DNA from: JALOAT01 sp041685115
Lineage (GTDB): Bacteria; Pseudomonadota; Gammaproteobacteria; Thiohalomonadales; Thiohalomonadaceae
Length of the DNA: 64,000 nt
NCBI GenBank assembly: GCA_041685115.1
Contig: JAWLGK010000001.1
Span: 1-64,000, forward strand
Direction: 5' to 3'
The position numbers were made by a program, and so were the translations under genes. The notes beneath the pieces are model-generated. The model saw only the letters and a program-made list of their open reading frames with translations, was not told the origin of the DNA and made no database searches. Each line of letters begins with the position of its first letter. Position 1 is the first letter of the stretch. This document shows positions 37,076-46,164 of this stretch, one piece after another.

Positions 37076-37731
37076 TGACGGCGGCGCACCATACGCGAGG
37101 TCCGCGCGAACGGCACCTCGCGCGACGGGCCGGCAATCCCCTGTTCGCCGCTGCGCGCCGCGAGGTGGCCGAGGCGGAATGGCGGGCGGCGCGCGAGGCC
37201 GATGCCGCCGCCCGGGCCGAGTTCATGACGCGCTTCCAGGGCCTGGTGCAGGAGGCGGCGGCGCTCTCGTCCAACGAAGAGAGCGAGGTGGTGCTCGCCC
37301 TGAAGGCACGCCTGGACCAGGCCTATGCGGAGGCCTGTGCCCTGGGCGGGCTCGACCAGGTCAAGGCGGGACTCGGCCGGTTGATCGACGCCATCATGGG
37401 CGCGGTGCGGCGCGGGGCCGCCGGCGACCTGCGCGCCATTACCGAGCTCGACGACGAGGCGCTGGCGCGCGAGCAGCAGATGCGCCTGCTGGAACACCCG
37501 CTGGTGGCGGACCTGATGTTGCCGGATTCACCCGTGCCCGCGGCGGAACTGCTGGCCACCCTGCTGAGTGCGGATGCGGACGGGTTGGAGGCGGCGCTGT
37601 GGTTGTTCGACATGGAAGCCACCGCGGACCTCGCCGCCGAGGCACGCGCGCTGCTCGCGGCCGTGCCCGATGCGCCGCCCGACGCCCACGCGCGCCTGCG
37701 CCAGCTGGAGCAGGCCGCACCGGTGAACTGA
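37075..37731 (+). CDS. Alanine-rich helical protein, unknown
   Basis: This 218-residue predicted soluble all-helical protein is rich in Ala, Glu, Arg and Leu (REVAEAEWRAAREADAAARAEF near residues 29-50). It has no signal peptide, membrane helix or recognised motif. The start overlaps the preceding stop as TGATG, so its translation depends on the TIGR02647-type gene. It is convergent with the ndh gene across the repeat array. Confidence 0.7.
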   Translation: MTAAHHTRGPRERHLARRAGNPLFAAARREVAEAEWRAAREADAAARAEFMTRFQGLVQEAAALSSNEESEVVLALKARLDQAYAEACALGGLDQVKAGLGRLIDAIMGAVRRGAAGDLRAITELDDEALAREQQMRLLEHPLVADLMLPDSPVPAAELLATLLSADADGLEAALWLFDMEATADLAAEARALLAAVPDAPPDAHARLRQLEQAAPVN

Positions 37732-37797
37732 GCCGTGGTTGTGGTTTACCAATGGCGGGCTGGAAACACATCCGCCCACGGTGGTTATCGAAACCCT

Positions 37798-38105
37798 GTA
37801 GGAGCCGACACCGTCGGCGAACGGGTTTTCGGTCAAGCGCCGGTGGTTGGAAAGGCATTCGCCCACGGGGTGGGCTCCTACGGGTGGTTATCGAAACCTT
37901 GTAGGAGCCGACACTGTCGGCGAACGCGGTTTTCGGTCAAGCGCCGGTGGTTGGAAAGGCATTCGCCCACGGGTGGTTATCGAAACCCTGTTAGGAGCCG
38001 ACACTGTCGGCGAACGGGTTTTCGGTCAAGCGCCGGTGGTTGGAAAGGCATTCGCCCACGGGTGGTTATCGAAACCCTGTAGGAGCCGACACCGTCGGCG
38101 AACGC
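37798..38105. repeat. Tandem mosaic REPIN/BIME array, GTAGGAGCC family
   Basis: Four GTAGGAGCC-GACA(C/T)TGTC-GGCGAA modules begin at 37798, 37901, 37990 and 38079. The first three alternate with inverted modules of the type ATTCGCCCACGGG(GTGGGCTCCTAC), joined by a constant segment around TTTTCGGTCAAGCGCCGGTG and GGTTATCGAAACC. Units are about 103 or 89 bp; the shorter ones lack 13 bases of the second palindrome. It fills the gap between convergent genes. The linkers repeat, so this is not CRISPR. Confidence 0.85.
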
Positions 38106-38108
38106 GGT

Positions 38109-39419
38109 CTAATGCAGCTTGATGCGCGGGTCCACGCCGCGGCGTAGCACGTGCAGGGCGGTGATCAGCGCCGTGCGCCACCAGCCGTAGAGCGCCACCT
38201 GATGCATCTTGTACAGGCTCAGGTACACCATGCGGGCGAGAAAGCCCGACACGTGCAGGTTGCCGGTGAGGTTGCCCATCAGGCTGCCGACGGTGCTGTA
38301 GCGGCCCAGGGCGACCAGCGAGCCGTAGTCGCGATAGCGATACACCGGCAGCGGCTGGCCGCGCAGGCGCTGCTTCATGGTCTTCACCAGCAGCGAGGCC
38401 TGTTGGTGCGCCGCCTGGGCGCGCGGCGGTACGGTCCGGCCGCTGTCGTCCAGCGGACAGGCGGCACAGTCGCCCAGGGCGAAGATGTTCGGGTCGCGCG
38501 TGGTCTGTAACGTCGGCGTCACCACCAGCTGATTGATGCGGTTGGTCTCCAGGCCGGCGATGTCCTTGAGAAAGTCGGGCGCCTTGATGCCCGCCGCCCA
38601 CACCTTCATGGCCGCGGGGATGAACCGCCCGCCTGCGGTGCGGATACCCTCCCGCGTCACCTCCACCACCTGTTCGCCCGACAGCACGGCCACGCCCAGC
38701 TCGCGCAGCACGCCCTCGGCCGCATAGGAGAGTCGCGGCGGCAGGGCCGGCAGGATGCGCGGATTGGCCTCGATGACGCTCATGCGGATGTGCTTGTCCG
38801 GGTCGATGTTGTCGAGGCCGTAGGCCGACAGGCGGCGCGTGACGTGATAGAGCTGGGCCGCCAGTTCCACGCCGGTGGCGCCGCCGCCCACGATGGCCAC
38901 GTCCAGCTGGCCCGGTTCAATGGGCTTGCCCTGGGTGTGGGCGAGCAGCATCTGTTCGAGCAGCGCGGTCTGGAAGCGCTCGGCCTGGCGGGTGGTGTCC
39001 AGGAAGCGGCAATGCTCCTTCACGCCGGGCACGCCGAAGTCGTTGCTGATGCTGCCCACCGCCATGATCAGCGTGTCGTAGCGGAAACTGCGTTCGGGGA
39101 TGAACAGCTCACCGTTTTCGTTATAGGTGGGCGCCAGCAGCACCTCCTGGCGCTCGCGGTCCAGGCCCACCATGCGGCCGAGCCGGTAGCGGAAGTGGTG
39201 CCAGCGCGCCTGCGCCAGGTATTCCAGTTCGTCTTCGCTGGTGTCGAGGGTGCCCGCCGCGACCTCGTGCAACAGCGGCTTCCATACGTGGGTGAAGCCG
39301 GCGTCGATGAGGGTGATGTCGGCCAGGCCACGCCGGCCGAGGTTGTCGCCGAGCTTGGTGGCGAGTTCCAGGCCGCCGGCGCCACCGCCGACGATGACGA
39401 TGTGGTGGTGAGAGGTCAT
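38109..39419 (-). CDS. ndh: Type II NADH dehydrogenase / FAD-NAD(P) oxidoreductase
   Basis: This 436-residue protein has an FAD-binding dinucleotide motif VIVGGGAGGLELATKLG (residues 7-23) and a second NAD(P)-binding motif VAIVGGGATGVELAAQL (about 155-171). It also has GLETNRINQLVVTPTLQT and the FALGDCAACP segment of the NDH-2 family. NDH-2 oxidises NADH and reduces quinone without pumping protons. A membrane anchor could lie in the amphipathic C-terminus. ATG 39419 is used; a GTG seven codons upstream is an alternative. The stop lies three bases from the repeat array. Confidence 0.92.
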   Translation of the reverse strand: MTSHHHIVIVGGGAGGLELATKLGDNLGRRGLADITLIDAGFTHVWKPLLHEVAAGTLDTSEDELEYLAQARWHHFRYRLGRMVGLDRERQEVLLAPTYNENGELFIPERSFRYDTLIMAVGSISNDFGVPGVKEHCRFLDTTRQAERFQTALLEQMLLAHTQGKPIEPGQLDVAIVGGGATGVELAAQLYHVTRRLSAYGLDNIDPDKHIRMSVIEANPRILPALPPRLSYAAEGVLRELGVAVLSGEQVVEVTREGIRTAGGRFIPAAMKVWAAGIKAPDFLKDIAGLETNRINQLVVTPTLQTTRDPNIFALGDCAACPLDDSGRTVPPRAQAAHQQASLLVKTMKQRLRGQPLPVYRYRDYGSLVALGRYSTVGSLMGNLTGNLHVSGFLARMVYLSLYKMHQVALYGWWRTALITALHVLRRGVDPRIKLH

Positions 39420-39570
39420 GGGAGTTTGTTTTTCTTGCACTGACCGGGGCGCTGTAGTCTATCAGGAGTGGCGCCGGGCAATCCGGCTCACAAGCGCGGA
39501 CTGGGCCACCGCAAACTGCTTTACTTGCCGCAGGCGCAGACAGTGCCACCAACGCTCAGAGCGGCTGACC

Positions 39571-39861
39571 ATGGAACAGGTGCCGGAGCAGCTGGTCATC
39601 AAGGGGATCACCCACGCGGGTCGGCGCTTCCGACCGGCCGACTGGGCCCAGCGGCTCACCACCTCGGTGGCGAGCCTCGGACCCGATCGCCGCATCCGCT
39701 TTCACCCCAAGGTGCACATGGCCATGCGGGACGGGGTGGAATGTGTGGTGGTGGATACCAGTCTGGGCGAGGACGACCCACGGCTGTTGGAATTTCTCGT
39801 GGGGTTTGCGCGCAACAACGACCTGCAGATGGACGGGGTCCACCCGCGCGCGCCGCAGTGA
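39571..39861 (+). CDS. DUF3579 protein
   Basis: This 96-residue protein matches DUF3579: QLVIKGITHAGRRFRPADWAQRL, RIRFHPKVHMAMRDGVECVVVDT, then LLEFLVGFARNNDLQMDG. It is a conserved proteobacterial protein of unknown function. The start at 39571 matches the family N-terminus. It is convergent with the CBS gene, three bases apart. Confidence 0.88.
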   Translation: MEQVPEQLVIKGITHAGRRFRPADWAQRLTTSVASLGPDRRIRFHPKVHMAMRDGVECVVVDTSLGEDDPRLLEFLVGFARNNDLQMDGVHPRAPQ

Positions 39862-39864
39862 ACC

Positions 39865-40320
39865 TCAGGCCTCGGCCTCGGGCCAGTTCTTGATGTAGCT
39901 GCGCAGCAGGCGGTTTTCGAAGCGCACTTCCGTCAACAGGGCGTGCACGATGTCGGAGATGGAAATGATCCCCATGAGGCGATCGTCGTCGAGTACCGGC
40001 AGATGGCGCACGCGGCGGCCGAGCTCGTTCTCGAACATGCGTTCCATGGCATCATCGATGCTTTCGTCGGCACCGCAGGTCACCAACTGGGGGGCCATCA
40101 CCTCATGTACCGCAAGGGCGCCGAAGTCACCGAGCCGCTCGCGCACCGCGCGCATGACGTCCCGCTCGGTGATGATGCCGATGAGTTGTTCGTTTTCCAT
40201 CACCGCCAGGGAACCGATGCGGTAGCGCATCATCAGTTCGACCGCGTGGGTGAGCGGCTCCTCCGGCGCGATGAAATAGAGCCTGAAGCCCTTGGTGTCG
40301 AACAGGTGCCTGATTTTCAT
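39865..40320 (-). CDS. CBS-domain pair protein
   Basis: This 151-residue protein has two CBS motifs in tandem (residues ~10-70 and ~78-138: MRYRIGSLAVMENEQLIGIITERDVMRAV and FENELGRRVRHLPVLDDDRLMGIISISDIVHAL). CBS pairs bind adenine nucleotides and regulate partner enzymes or transporters. There is no attached catalytic domain. The start at 40320 gives a compact CBS pair of the usual length. Confidence 0.9.
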   Translation of the reverse strand: MKIRHLFDTKGFRLYFIAPEEPLTHAVELMMRYRIGSLAVMENEQLIGIITERDVMRAVRERLGDFGALAVHEVMAPQLVTCGADESIDDAMERMFENELGRRVRHLPVLDDDRLMGIISISDIVHALLTEVRFENRLLRSYIKNWPEAEA

Positions 40321-40472
40321 GCCGCCGTACCCGTGACCACCCTCGGGAAAATGTACCAGACGCTCCCCGCCCGGCAAGGACCCGACGGCGCGGTGCGCCG
40401 CACGTGTGGCGGCGACTGGTCGAATGGGTGGGCACGAATCACAAAAATCGTGATCCGATCAGTGTCCAGACG

Positions 40473-40817
40473 CTACGGCTGCGGTGTCGCAGCGGACGCC
40501 GCATGGGCGCGCTTGGCAATACCGCCCGCAATGTGGCTCCACTCGAACGCGTCCCCGGGCGTCCTCTCCAGGTCTGCCGCCCCGGTGTCCAGCGGCGCGC
40601 TCAGTACGCTTTCCACCAGGTCGCGGGGAATACCGAGGTCGTCGGCAATGTCCTCCAGGGTGCGGTGTTCGTTTTCCTGCTGCGACACGATGAAGGCCGC
40701 TTGCATAAGCGACGGCAACCACATGAGCCGGTGTTCACGCACCAGCCGCTCAAGCCCGCCTGCGGCATCCACCGCGGCCAGGAACAGGTCGAGGACACCA
40801 TCACGGCCTTCACCCAT
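40473..40817 (-). CDS. Small protein, unknown
   Basis: This 114-residue predicted helical soluble protein (DGVLDLFLAAVDAAGGLERLVREH, TLEDIADDLGIPRDLVESVLSAP) may contain a small DNA-binding-like helix-turn-helix at residues ~55-80, but this is weak. GGAGGG lies upstream of the ATG. It is divergent from glgP. Confidence 0.65.
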   Translation of the reverse strand: MGEGRDGVLDLFLAAVDAAGGLERLVREHRLMWLPSLMQAAFIVSQQENEHRTLEDIADDLGIPRDLVESVLSAPLDTGAADLERTPGDAFEWSHIAGGIAKRAHAASAATPQP

Positions 40818-40986
40818 GGCAATTCCCTCCGTCAGGTTGTCTATAAGTCTAGGCCGCGAGTGCCTGTGACAGCATTCACGCTGTGAGCCATCCGGGGCGG
40901 ATGCAGTGATGATGCGGAGGGCTCGATCCAGTACAGTTACACCCAATCTTCAGCAGCAGAAACCGCTGCCACCGAAAGGAAACGCC

Positions 40987-43497
40987 ATGCCGACCAAGGC
41001 GCTTTTGCGAAGTGCCCCTATTCCGTCCCTGACCGAGCTGCCGCCGCTCGGCATGGATGCCGACTCCATCGCCGACGACTTCCGCCGGTTCTTCCTGCAC
41101 GCGCTCGGGCGCGACAAGTACTCGGTCAGTTCGCCCCATTACCCGTACATGGCGCTCGCCCTGGCGCTGCGCGCACGCTTGATGGAGCGCTGGAAGAACA
41201 CGCGTTACGCCTACGAGGAAGCGGACTGCAAGCGTGTTTATTACCTGTCCCTCGAATTCCTCATGGGGCGCACCCTGGGCAACGCCATGCTCAACCTGGG
41301 TGTGAGGGATGAGGCCACCGAGGCGCTGTATCGCCTCGGCATCTTCATGGAGGAAATCATCGAGACGGAACCCGATGCAGGCCTCGGCAATGGCGGCCTC
41401 GGCCGCCTCGCGGCCTGTTTTCTCGACTCCTGTGCGACCCTGCAACTGCCGGTGCGCGGGTACGGCCTGCGTTACGAATACGGCATGTTTCGCCAGCGCA
41501 TCGTCAACGGCTGTCAGGTCGAGGAGCCGGACCACTGGCTCATGAGCGACAACCCGTGGGAACTGGAGCGTCCCGAATACACCCAGCGCGTAAAGTACCG
41601 CGGCCGTAGCGAGGCCTACCGTGATGACCTTGGCCGCCTGCGTCATCGCTGGGTGGACACCTCCGACGTGCTGGCTGTGCCCTACGACATCCCGGTGCCC
41701 GGCTACCGCAACGAAACCGTGAATACCTTGCGACTGTGGAAGGCGGCGGCCACCGAGGAGTTCGACCTCGGTGAGTTCAATGCGGGCGAGTACGCGGAGT
41801 CGGTGGCGGCGAAGAACGCCGCCGAGAACATCACCATGGTGCTCTACCCGAACGACGCCAGCGAGAACGGCAAGGAGCTGCGCCTGCGCCAACAGTATTT
41901 TCTCGCCTCGGCCAGCCTGCAGGACGTGCTGCGTCGCTGGGTGTGGGTGCATGGCAACGACTTCAGCCGCTTTGCGGATACCAACTGCTTTCAGCTGAAC
42001 GACACCCACCCCAGCATCTCGGTGGCCGAACTCATGCGCCTGCTCATGGATGAGCACGGACTCGGCTGGGACGAGGCCTGGAACATCACTTCGCGCACCA
42101 TGGCCTACACCAATCACACGCTGTTGCCGGAGGCGCTGGAGCGCTGGCCGGTGCGCATGTTCCAGGAACTGCTGCCGCGCCTGCTGGAAATCATCTACGA
42201 GATCAATGCCCGCTTCCTTACCCAGGTGGCGCAGCGTTGGCCGGGCGACACCGATCGCCTGCGGCGCATGTCCATCATCGAGGAAGGCCACGAAACCCAG
42301 GTGCGCATGGCCTATTTGGCCATCGTCGGCAGCTTCTCCGTGAACGGTGTCGCCGAGCTGCATTCGCGCCTGCTGGAGCAGGGCTTGTTCCGTGACTTCT
42401 ACGACTTGTGGCCGGCGAAGTTCAACAACAAGACCAACGGCGTGACCCAGCGCCGCTGGCTCGCCTGGTGTAACCCGGGACTTGCTCAGTTGCTCACCAA
42501 CACCATTGGCGATGGCTGGGTGCGCGACCTTGCGCAGATCGGGCGACTCCAGCCCTACGCCGACGATCCGGGTTTCCGCATCCGCTGGCGCGAGGTCAAG
42601 CGCGAGAACAAAAAGCGCCTGGCGACGCTGGTGCAGGAGATGTGTGAAGTCACTTTCAATCCGGACGCCATGTTCGACGTGCAGGTGAAGCGCATCCACG
42701 AGTACAAGCGTCAGTTGCTCAACGTGCTGCACGTGATCCATCTGTACGACCGCATCAAGCGTGGCGATACCGACAACTGGACGCCGCGCTGCGTGTTGTT
42801 CGGCGGCAAGGCGGCGCCCGGCTATGTCATGGCCAAACGCATCATCAAGCTGATCAACGCCGTCGCGGAGGTGGTCAATCGCGACAAGGATGTGGGCGAT
42901 CTGCTCAAGGTGGCGTTCCTGCCCAACTACCGTGTTTCCGCCATGGAGGTGATCTGTCCTGGCACCGATCTCTCCGAGCAGATCTCGACGGCCGGCAAGG
43001 AGGCCTCGGGTACCGGCAACATGAAGTTCATGATGAACGGCGCCATCACGCTCGGCACCCTGGACGGCGCCAACATCGAAATCCTCGAAGAAGTCGGCCG
43101 CGACAACTTCTTCCTGTTCGGCCTCACGGCGGAGGAGGTGGAAGCCATGCGGCGCATCTACGATCCCAACGCCATCATCGAACGGGACCCGGACCTCAAG
43201 CGGGTTCTGTCGCTGCTGGAATGCGGTTTTTTCAACCAGTTCGAGCCGGGCATCTTCGAGCCCATCGTCGCCTCCATTCGCAGTGCACAAGACCCGTGGA
43301 TGACCGCCGCGGACTTCCGCAGCTACGTGGACGCGCAAAAGCAAGTGGATATCGCCTACAAGGACGAGGAGCGTTGGGCACGCATGAGCATCCTCAACAC
43401 CGCATCGAGCGGACGCTTCTCGACCGACCGCACCATGCTCGATTACAACCGCGACATCTGGCGTCTCGAACAGGTGCCGCCGGTGCCCATGCGCTGA
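40987..43497 (+). CDS. glgP: Glycogen phosphorylase
   Basis: This 836-residue GT35 enzyme cleaves glycogen or maltodextrin with phosphate to glucose-1-phosphate, using pyridoxal phosphate. The PLP site EASGTGNMKFMMNGA is near residue 680, and LGNGGLGRLAACFLDS, RYEYGMFRQ and RIHEYKRQLLN are other family blocks. Length matches the family (815-845). GAAAGG stands upstream of the ATG at 40987. It is followed by a TerB-like gene two bases later, which is not a usual glgP partner. Confidence 0.95.
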   Translation: MPTKALLRSAPIPSLTELPPLGMDADSIADDFRRFFLHALGRDKYSVSSPHYPYMALALALRARLMERWKNTRYAYEEADCKRVYYLSLEFLMGRTLGNAMLNLGVRDEATEALYRLGIFMEEIIETEPDAGLGNGGLGRLAACFLDSCATLQLPVRGYGLRYEYGMFRQRIVNGCQVEEPDHWLMSDNPWELERPEYTQRVKYRGRSEAYRDDLGRLRHRWVDTSDVLAVPYDIPVPGYRNETVNTLRLWKAAATEEFDLGEFNAGEYAESVAAKNAAENITMVLYPNDASENGKELRLRQQYFLASASLQDVLRRWVWVHGNDFSRFADTNCFQLNDTHPSISVAELMRLLMDEHGLGWDEAWNITSRTMAYTNHTLLPEALERWPVRMFQELLPRLLEIIYEINARFLTQVAQRWPGDTDRLRRMSIIEEGHETQVRMAYLAIVGSFSVNGVAELHSRLLEQGLFRDFYDLWPAKFNNKTNGVTQRRWLAWCNPGLAQLLTNTIGDGWVRDLAQIGRLQPYADDPGFRIRWREVKRENKKRLATLVQEMCEVTFNPDAMFDVQVKRIHEYKRQLLNVLHVIHLYDRIKRGDTDNWTPRCVLFGGKAAPGYVMAKRIIKLINAVAEVVNRDKDVGDLLKVAFLPNYRVSAMEVICPGTDLSEQISTAGKEASGTGNMKFMMNGAITLGTLDGANIEILEEVGRDNFFLFGLTAEEVEAMRRIYDPNAIIERDPDLKRVLSLLECGFFNQFEPGIFEPIVASIRSAQDPWMTAADFRSYVDAQKQVDIAYKDEERWARMSILNTASSGRFSTDRTMLDYNRDIWRLEQVPPVPMR

Positions 43498-43498
43498 C

Positions 43499-43945
43499 AT
43501 GCTCGACCGGCTGAGGCAGTTCTTCGAGCGCGAAGTCGCGCCGGGCGTGCGCAACGGCGACGAGCATGCGTTTCGGCTCGCCACCGCCGCGCTGTTACTC
43601 GAAATGACGCGTCAGGACGAACATGTGAGCGCCGTGGAGCGGCGCGCCGTGATCGCCGCGGTGCGCGAGCGGTTCGGTCTCCAGGACGCGGAAGCCGACG
43701 AGGTGATACGGCTCGCCGAGGAGGAGGCGCGCAACGCGACCGATTACTTCCAGTTCACCTCCCTCATCAACGAACACCTCGATCATTCCCAGAAGGTCCA
43801 CATAGTGGAGGCCTTGTGGCGGGTCGCCGCCGCAGATGGGCACGTGCATCATTACGAAGAGCACCTGGTGCGACGCATCTCCGAGTTGCTTTACGTTTCG
43901 CACAGGGAATTCATCGCGGCGAAGCACCGTGTCCTGCATTTGTAG
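43499..43945 (+). CDS. TerB-like (tellurite resistance-type) protein
   Basis: This 148-residue all-helical protein has the TerB-like core: LATAALLLEMTRQDEHVSAVER (residues ~27-48) and VEALWRVAAADGHVHHYEEHLVRRI (~104-128), with conserved acidic residues at the family positions. Tellurite resistance is not implied; the fold is a general metal-sensing or scaffold domain. It starts two bases after the glgP stop (no ribosome-binding site gap), implying translational coupling to glgP. Confidence 0.85.
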   Translation: MLDRLRQFFEREVAPGVRNGDEHAFRLATAALLLEMTRQDEHVSAVERRAVIAAVRERFGLQDAEADEVIRLAEEEARNATDYFQFTSLINEHLDHSQKVHIVEALWRVAAADGHVHHYEEHLVRRISELLYVSHREFIAAKHRVLHL

Positions 43946-44031
43946 GTCACGCTCTTATTGCCGTGTCCCGGGCCCTGCCCGAGACTGGGCAGCATCAATC
44001 CGAATGCGGTAGGCATCGAGACAGCCATCAC

Positions 44032-44910
44032 ATGCACCCATGGAAAGCCATTGCAGACCGTATTCAATCCCTCATAGGCGGGTCATTCCGACCGGCGGCG
44101 CCCGAGCCGGTCAGTGGCGGGTGCATCAACGATGCGATGGTGCTGAGTGACGGCGCGCAACAGTTTTTCGTCAAGCTCAACCGCGGCGATAAAGTCGGCA
44201 TGTACGAGGCGGAGGCAGAAGGCCTCTCGGCGATCGCCGCGACCCATACCGTGCGCGCGCCCGGAGTAATCGATTTCGGTGTGGCGGAAGACACCGCTTA
44301 TCTGGTGCTCGAGTATCTTCAACCGGGCGGTTGCGGCGGTGACGGGGCATTGGGTGAGTCGCTTGCGGCCATGCACCATCACACCACCACGCGATTCGGC
44401 TGGCATCGCGACAACACTATCGGCGCCACGCCGCAGCCGAATGCCTGGCACGAAGACTGGCTCTGCTTCCTGCGCGAACGACGTATCGGCTACCTGCTCG
44501 ATCGCGCATGCGCCCGGGGCGCCGACGCGCGCCTGCGTGATCTCGGCGACGAGCTCCTCGAACGTCTGCCCGAACTGTTCGGCGGCTACACGCCCGTACC
44601 GTCGCTGCTGCATGGCGACCTGTGGGGCGGAAACTGGGCGACCCTCGCGTCAGGCGAGCCGGCGGTGTTCGATCCGGCCGTGTATTACGGCGACCGCGAG
44701 GCGGACCTGGCGATGACGGAGCTGTTCGGCGGCTTCTCACCGCGCTTCTACGCGGCCTATCAGGCGGCCTGGCCCCTGGACGCGGGTTATGCGCTGCGCA
44801 AGGACTTGTACAACCTCTACCACGTGCTCAACCATTTCCTGCTGTTTGGCGGCGGTTACGCGCGCCAGGCCCAGGCGATGGCCAGCCGACTCCTCGCCCA
44901 GTTGCATTAA
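44032..44910 (+). CDS. Fructosamine/ketosamine-3-kinase
   Basis: This 292-residue FN3K-family kinase phosphorylates protein-bound ketosamines so that glycated proteins can be repaired. It has FFVKLNRGDKVGMYEAEAEG (Lys and substrate loop), LEYLQPG, the catalytic-loop motif LLHGDLWGGNW (about residues 194-204), and FDPAVYYGDREADLAM with the metal-binding Asp. The start at 44032 is the first ATG with normal family length. Confidence 0.93.
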   Translation: MHPWKAIADRIQSLIGGSFRPAAPEPVSGGCINDAMVLSDGAQQFFVKLNRGDKVGMYEAEAEGLSAIAATHTVRAPGVIDFGVAEDTAYLVLEYLQPGGCGGDGALGESLAAMHHHTTTRFGWHRDNTIGATPQPNAWHEDWLCFLRERRIGYLLDRACARGADARLRDLGDELLERLPELFGGYTPVPSLLHGDLWGGNWATLASGEPAVFDPAVYYGDREADLAMTELFGGFSPRFYAAYQAAWPLDAGYALRKDLYNLYHVLNHFLLFGGGYARQAQAMASRLLAQLH

Positions 44911-45036
44911 GCGCAGGAAATCACGGTGCAGGCGTAACAGGGTACGCAAGATCGCCGCAGCGACGCGCTATCATAGGCGCCCGGCGCGCCGCGCGCGCCG
45001 CCTCTTCGTCCGCTGAGCGCCTTTTCCGGAGCGTGC

Positions 45037-46053
45037 ATGTCCGCGCAAGATTCCCGCTATCCTGGCCCGTTTTCGTGGCGTTTTCTCCACCCCAGGCATG
45101 CGAGTGGCTGGCTCGCCGTGCTGCTGCTCGGCCTCATTTCGCTGTTGCCCGGCCGCTGGCGGCTCGCCCTGGGCGCGTGGCTCGGCCGGCTCGCCTATGA
45201 GCGCCACGCCAAGCGCCGCACCATCGTCCACATCAACCTGGAGCTCTGTTTCCCGGAAAAGCACGCCGCGGAGCGCGAGGCATTGGCGCGGGCGTTCTTC
45301 CGCCAGTTCATGCAGACGGTGCTCGATTACGGGCTGTTGTGGTGGGGTTCGGGGCGGGCCATCGACGCACGCGTGACCCTGGAGGGCGAGGAACACTTGC
45401 GCCCGCACCTGGAGGCGGGCCGGCCGGTGATCCTGCTCACCGGCCACCACCTGGCGGTGGACTTCGCAGGCATCGCCATCAACCGCCGTTATCCGAAGGC
45501 GACCAGCATGTTCAAGCGCCTGCGCAATCCGGTGCTCGACTGGTTCGTGGCGCGCGGGCGCACCCGCCAGGGCGGGCTGATGTTCGAGCGCCACGACAAC
45601 CTGCGCCCGCTGGTGCGGCTGATCCGCGACGGTTACCTGTTCTACTACATGCCCGACGAGGACCTTGGACCCGATAAGTCGGTATTCGCCCCCTTCTTCG
45701 GCGTGCCATCGGCCACCCTGACCGCACTCGCCAAGCTCACGCGCCTGTGCAACGCCGTGGTGGTGCCGTTCATGGCCTACCACAACGAGGGCCGCTACAC
45801 GGCCCGCCTGTTCCCGGCGCTGGAGGACTACCCCACGGGCGACGACGTGCAGGATGCTGCGCGCATGAACGACGCCCTGGAGGCGATGATCCGCGTCGAC
45901 CCCTCCCAGTACATGTGGTCCCTGCGCCTGTTCCAGACCCGCCCGGACGGGCTCGCCGACCCGTATCCACGCAAGGGTCGGCCCACGCAAGCTGTCGGAG
46001 GGGGACAAGAGGATCAACGCGGAGGGCGCGGAGGCGCGGAGGACGCGGAGTAG
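45037..46053 (+). CDS. lpxL: Lipid A biosynthesis lauroyl/myristoyl acyltransferase
   Basis: This 338-residue inner-membrane acyltransferase adds a secondary acyl chain to Kdo2-lipid IVA. It has an N-terminal membrane helix (residues ~25-45), the HX4D catalytic motif in TGHHLAVDFAG, and the GGLMFER and PDEDLGPDKSVFAPFFG blocks of the HtrB/LpxL family. Assignment as LpxL rather than LpxM/P rests on general similarity. The last ~14 residues (GGGQEDQRGGRGGAEDAE) are encoded by a long inverted repeat, so the native C-terminus was probably replaced by repeat insertion. Confidence 0.88.
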   Translation: MSAQDSRYPGPFSWRFLHPRHASGWLAVLLLGLISLLPGRWRLALGAWLGRLAYERHAKRRTIVHINLELCFPEKHAAEREALARAFFRQFMQTVLDYGLLWWGSGRAIDARVTLEGEEHLRPHLEAGRPVILLTGHHLAVDFAGIAINRRYPKATSMFKRLRNPVLDWFVARGRTRQGGLMFERHDNLRPLVRLIRDGYLFYYMPDEDLGPDKSVFAPFFGVPSATLTALAKLTRLCNAVVVPFMAYHNEGRYTARLFPALEDYPTGDDVQDAARMNDALEAMIRVDPSQYMWSLRLFQTRPDGLADPYPRKGRPTQAVGGGQEDQRGGRGGAEDAE

Positions 46054-46161
46054 TCGTTTGTTTCGCGAGCGCTCGACGGGCGTTCGGAGTTCCTAACGCT
46101 CGATTTTCAAGTTTGTCTTTTCTCCGCGACCTCCGCGCCTCCGCGCCCTCCGCGTTGATCC
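46011..46161. repeat. Long inverted repeat 1, purine-rich (CAACGCGGAGG design)
   Basis: Arms 46011-46051 and 46121-46161 match at about 39 of 41 positions; the arm core is CAACGCGGAGGGCGCGGAGG. The ~70-bp spacer has no similarity to coding DNA. The left arm encodes the C-terminus of the acyltransferase, and the right arm ends four bases before the ttcA stop. It has the same plan as the elements at 51528 and 60849. Confidence 0.85.
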
Positions 46162-46164
46162 CAT

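Noticed and set aside
37798..38105. Tandem repeats that could be read as a CRISPR array
   Set aside because: The sequence between repeats is itself repeated and palindromic, unit sizes are 89-103 bp, and no cas genes are near; it is a REPIN/BIME array.
37735..38122. Open frames through the 37.8-kb repeat array with a recurring MERHSPTG/ADTVGER pattern
   Set aside because: The recurring peptide simply mirrors the DNA repeat; the frames have no start signal and overlap each other.
40876..43584. A 902-codon open frame on the minus strand across glgP
   Set aside because: Antisense shadow of glycogen phosphorylase; no conserved motif.
43816..44031. A longer N-terminus of the fructosamine kinase
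   Set aside because: The upstream codons overlap the TerB-like gene in another frame and lie outside family homology.
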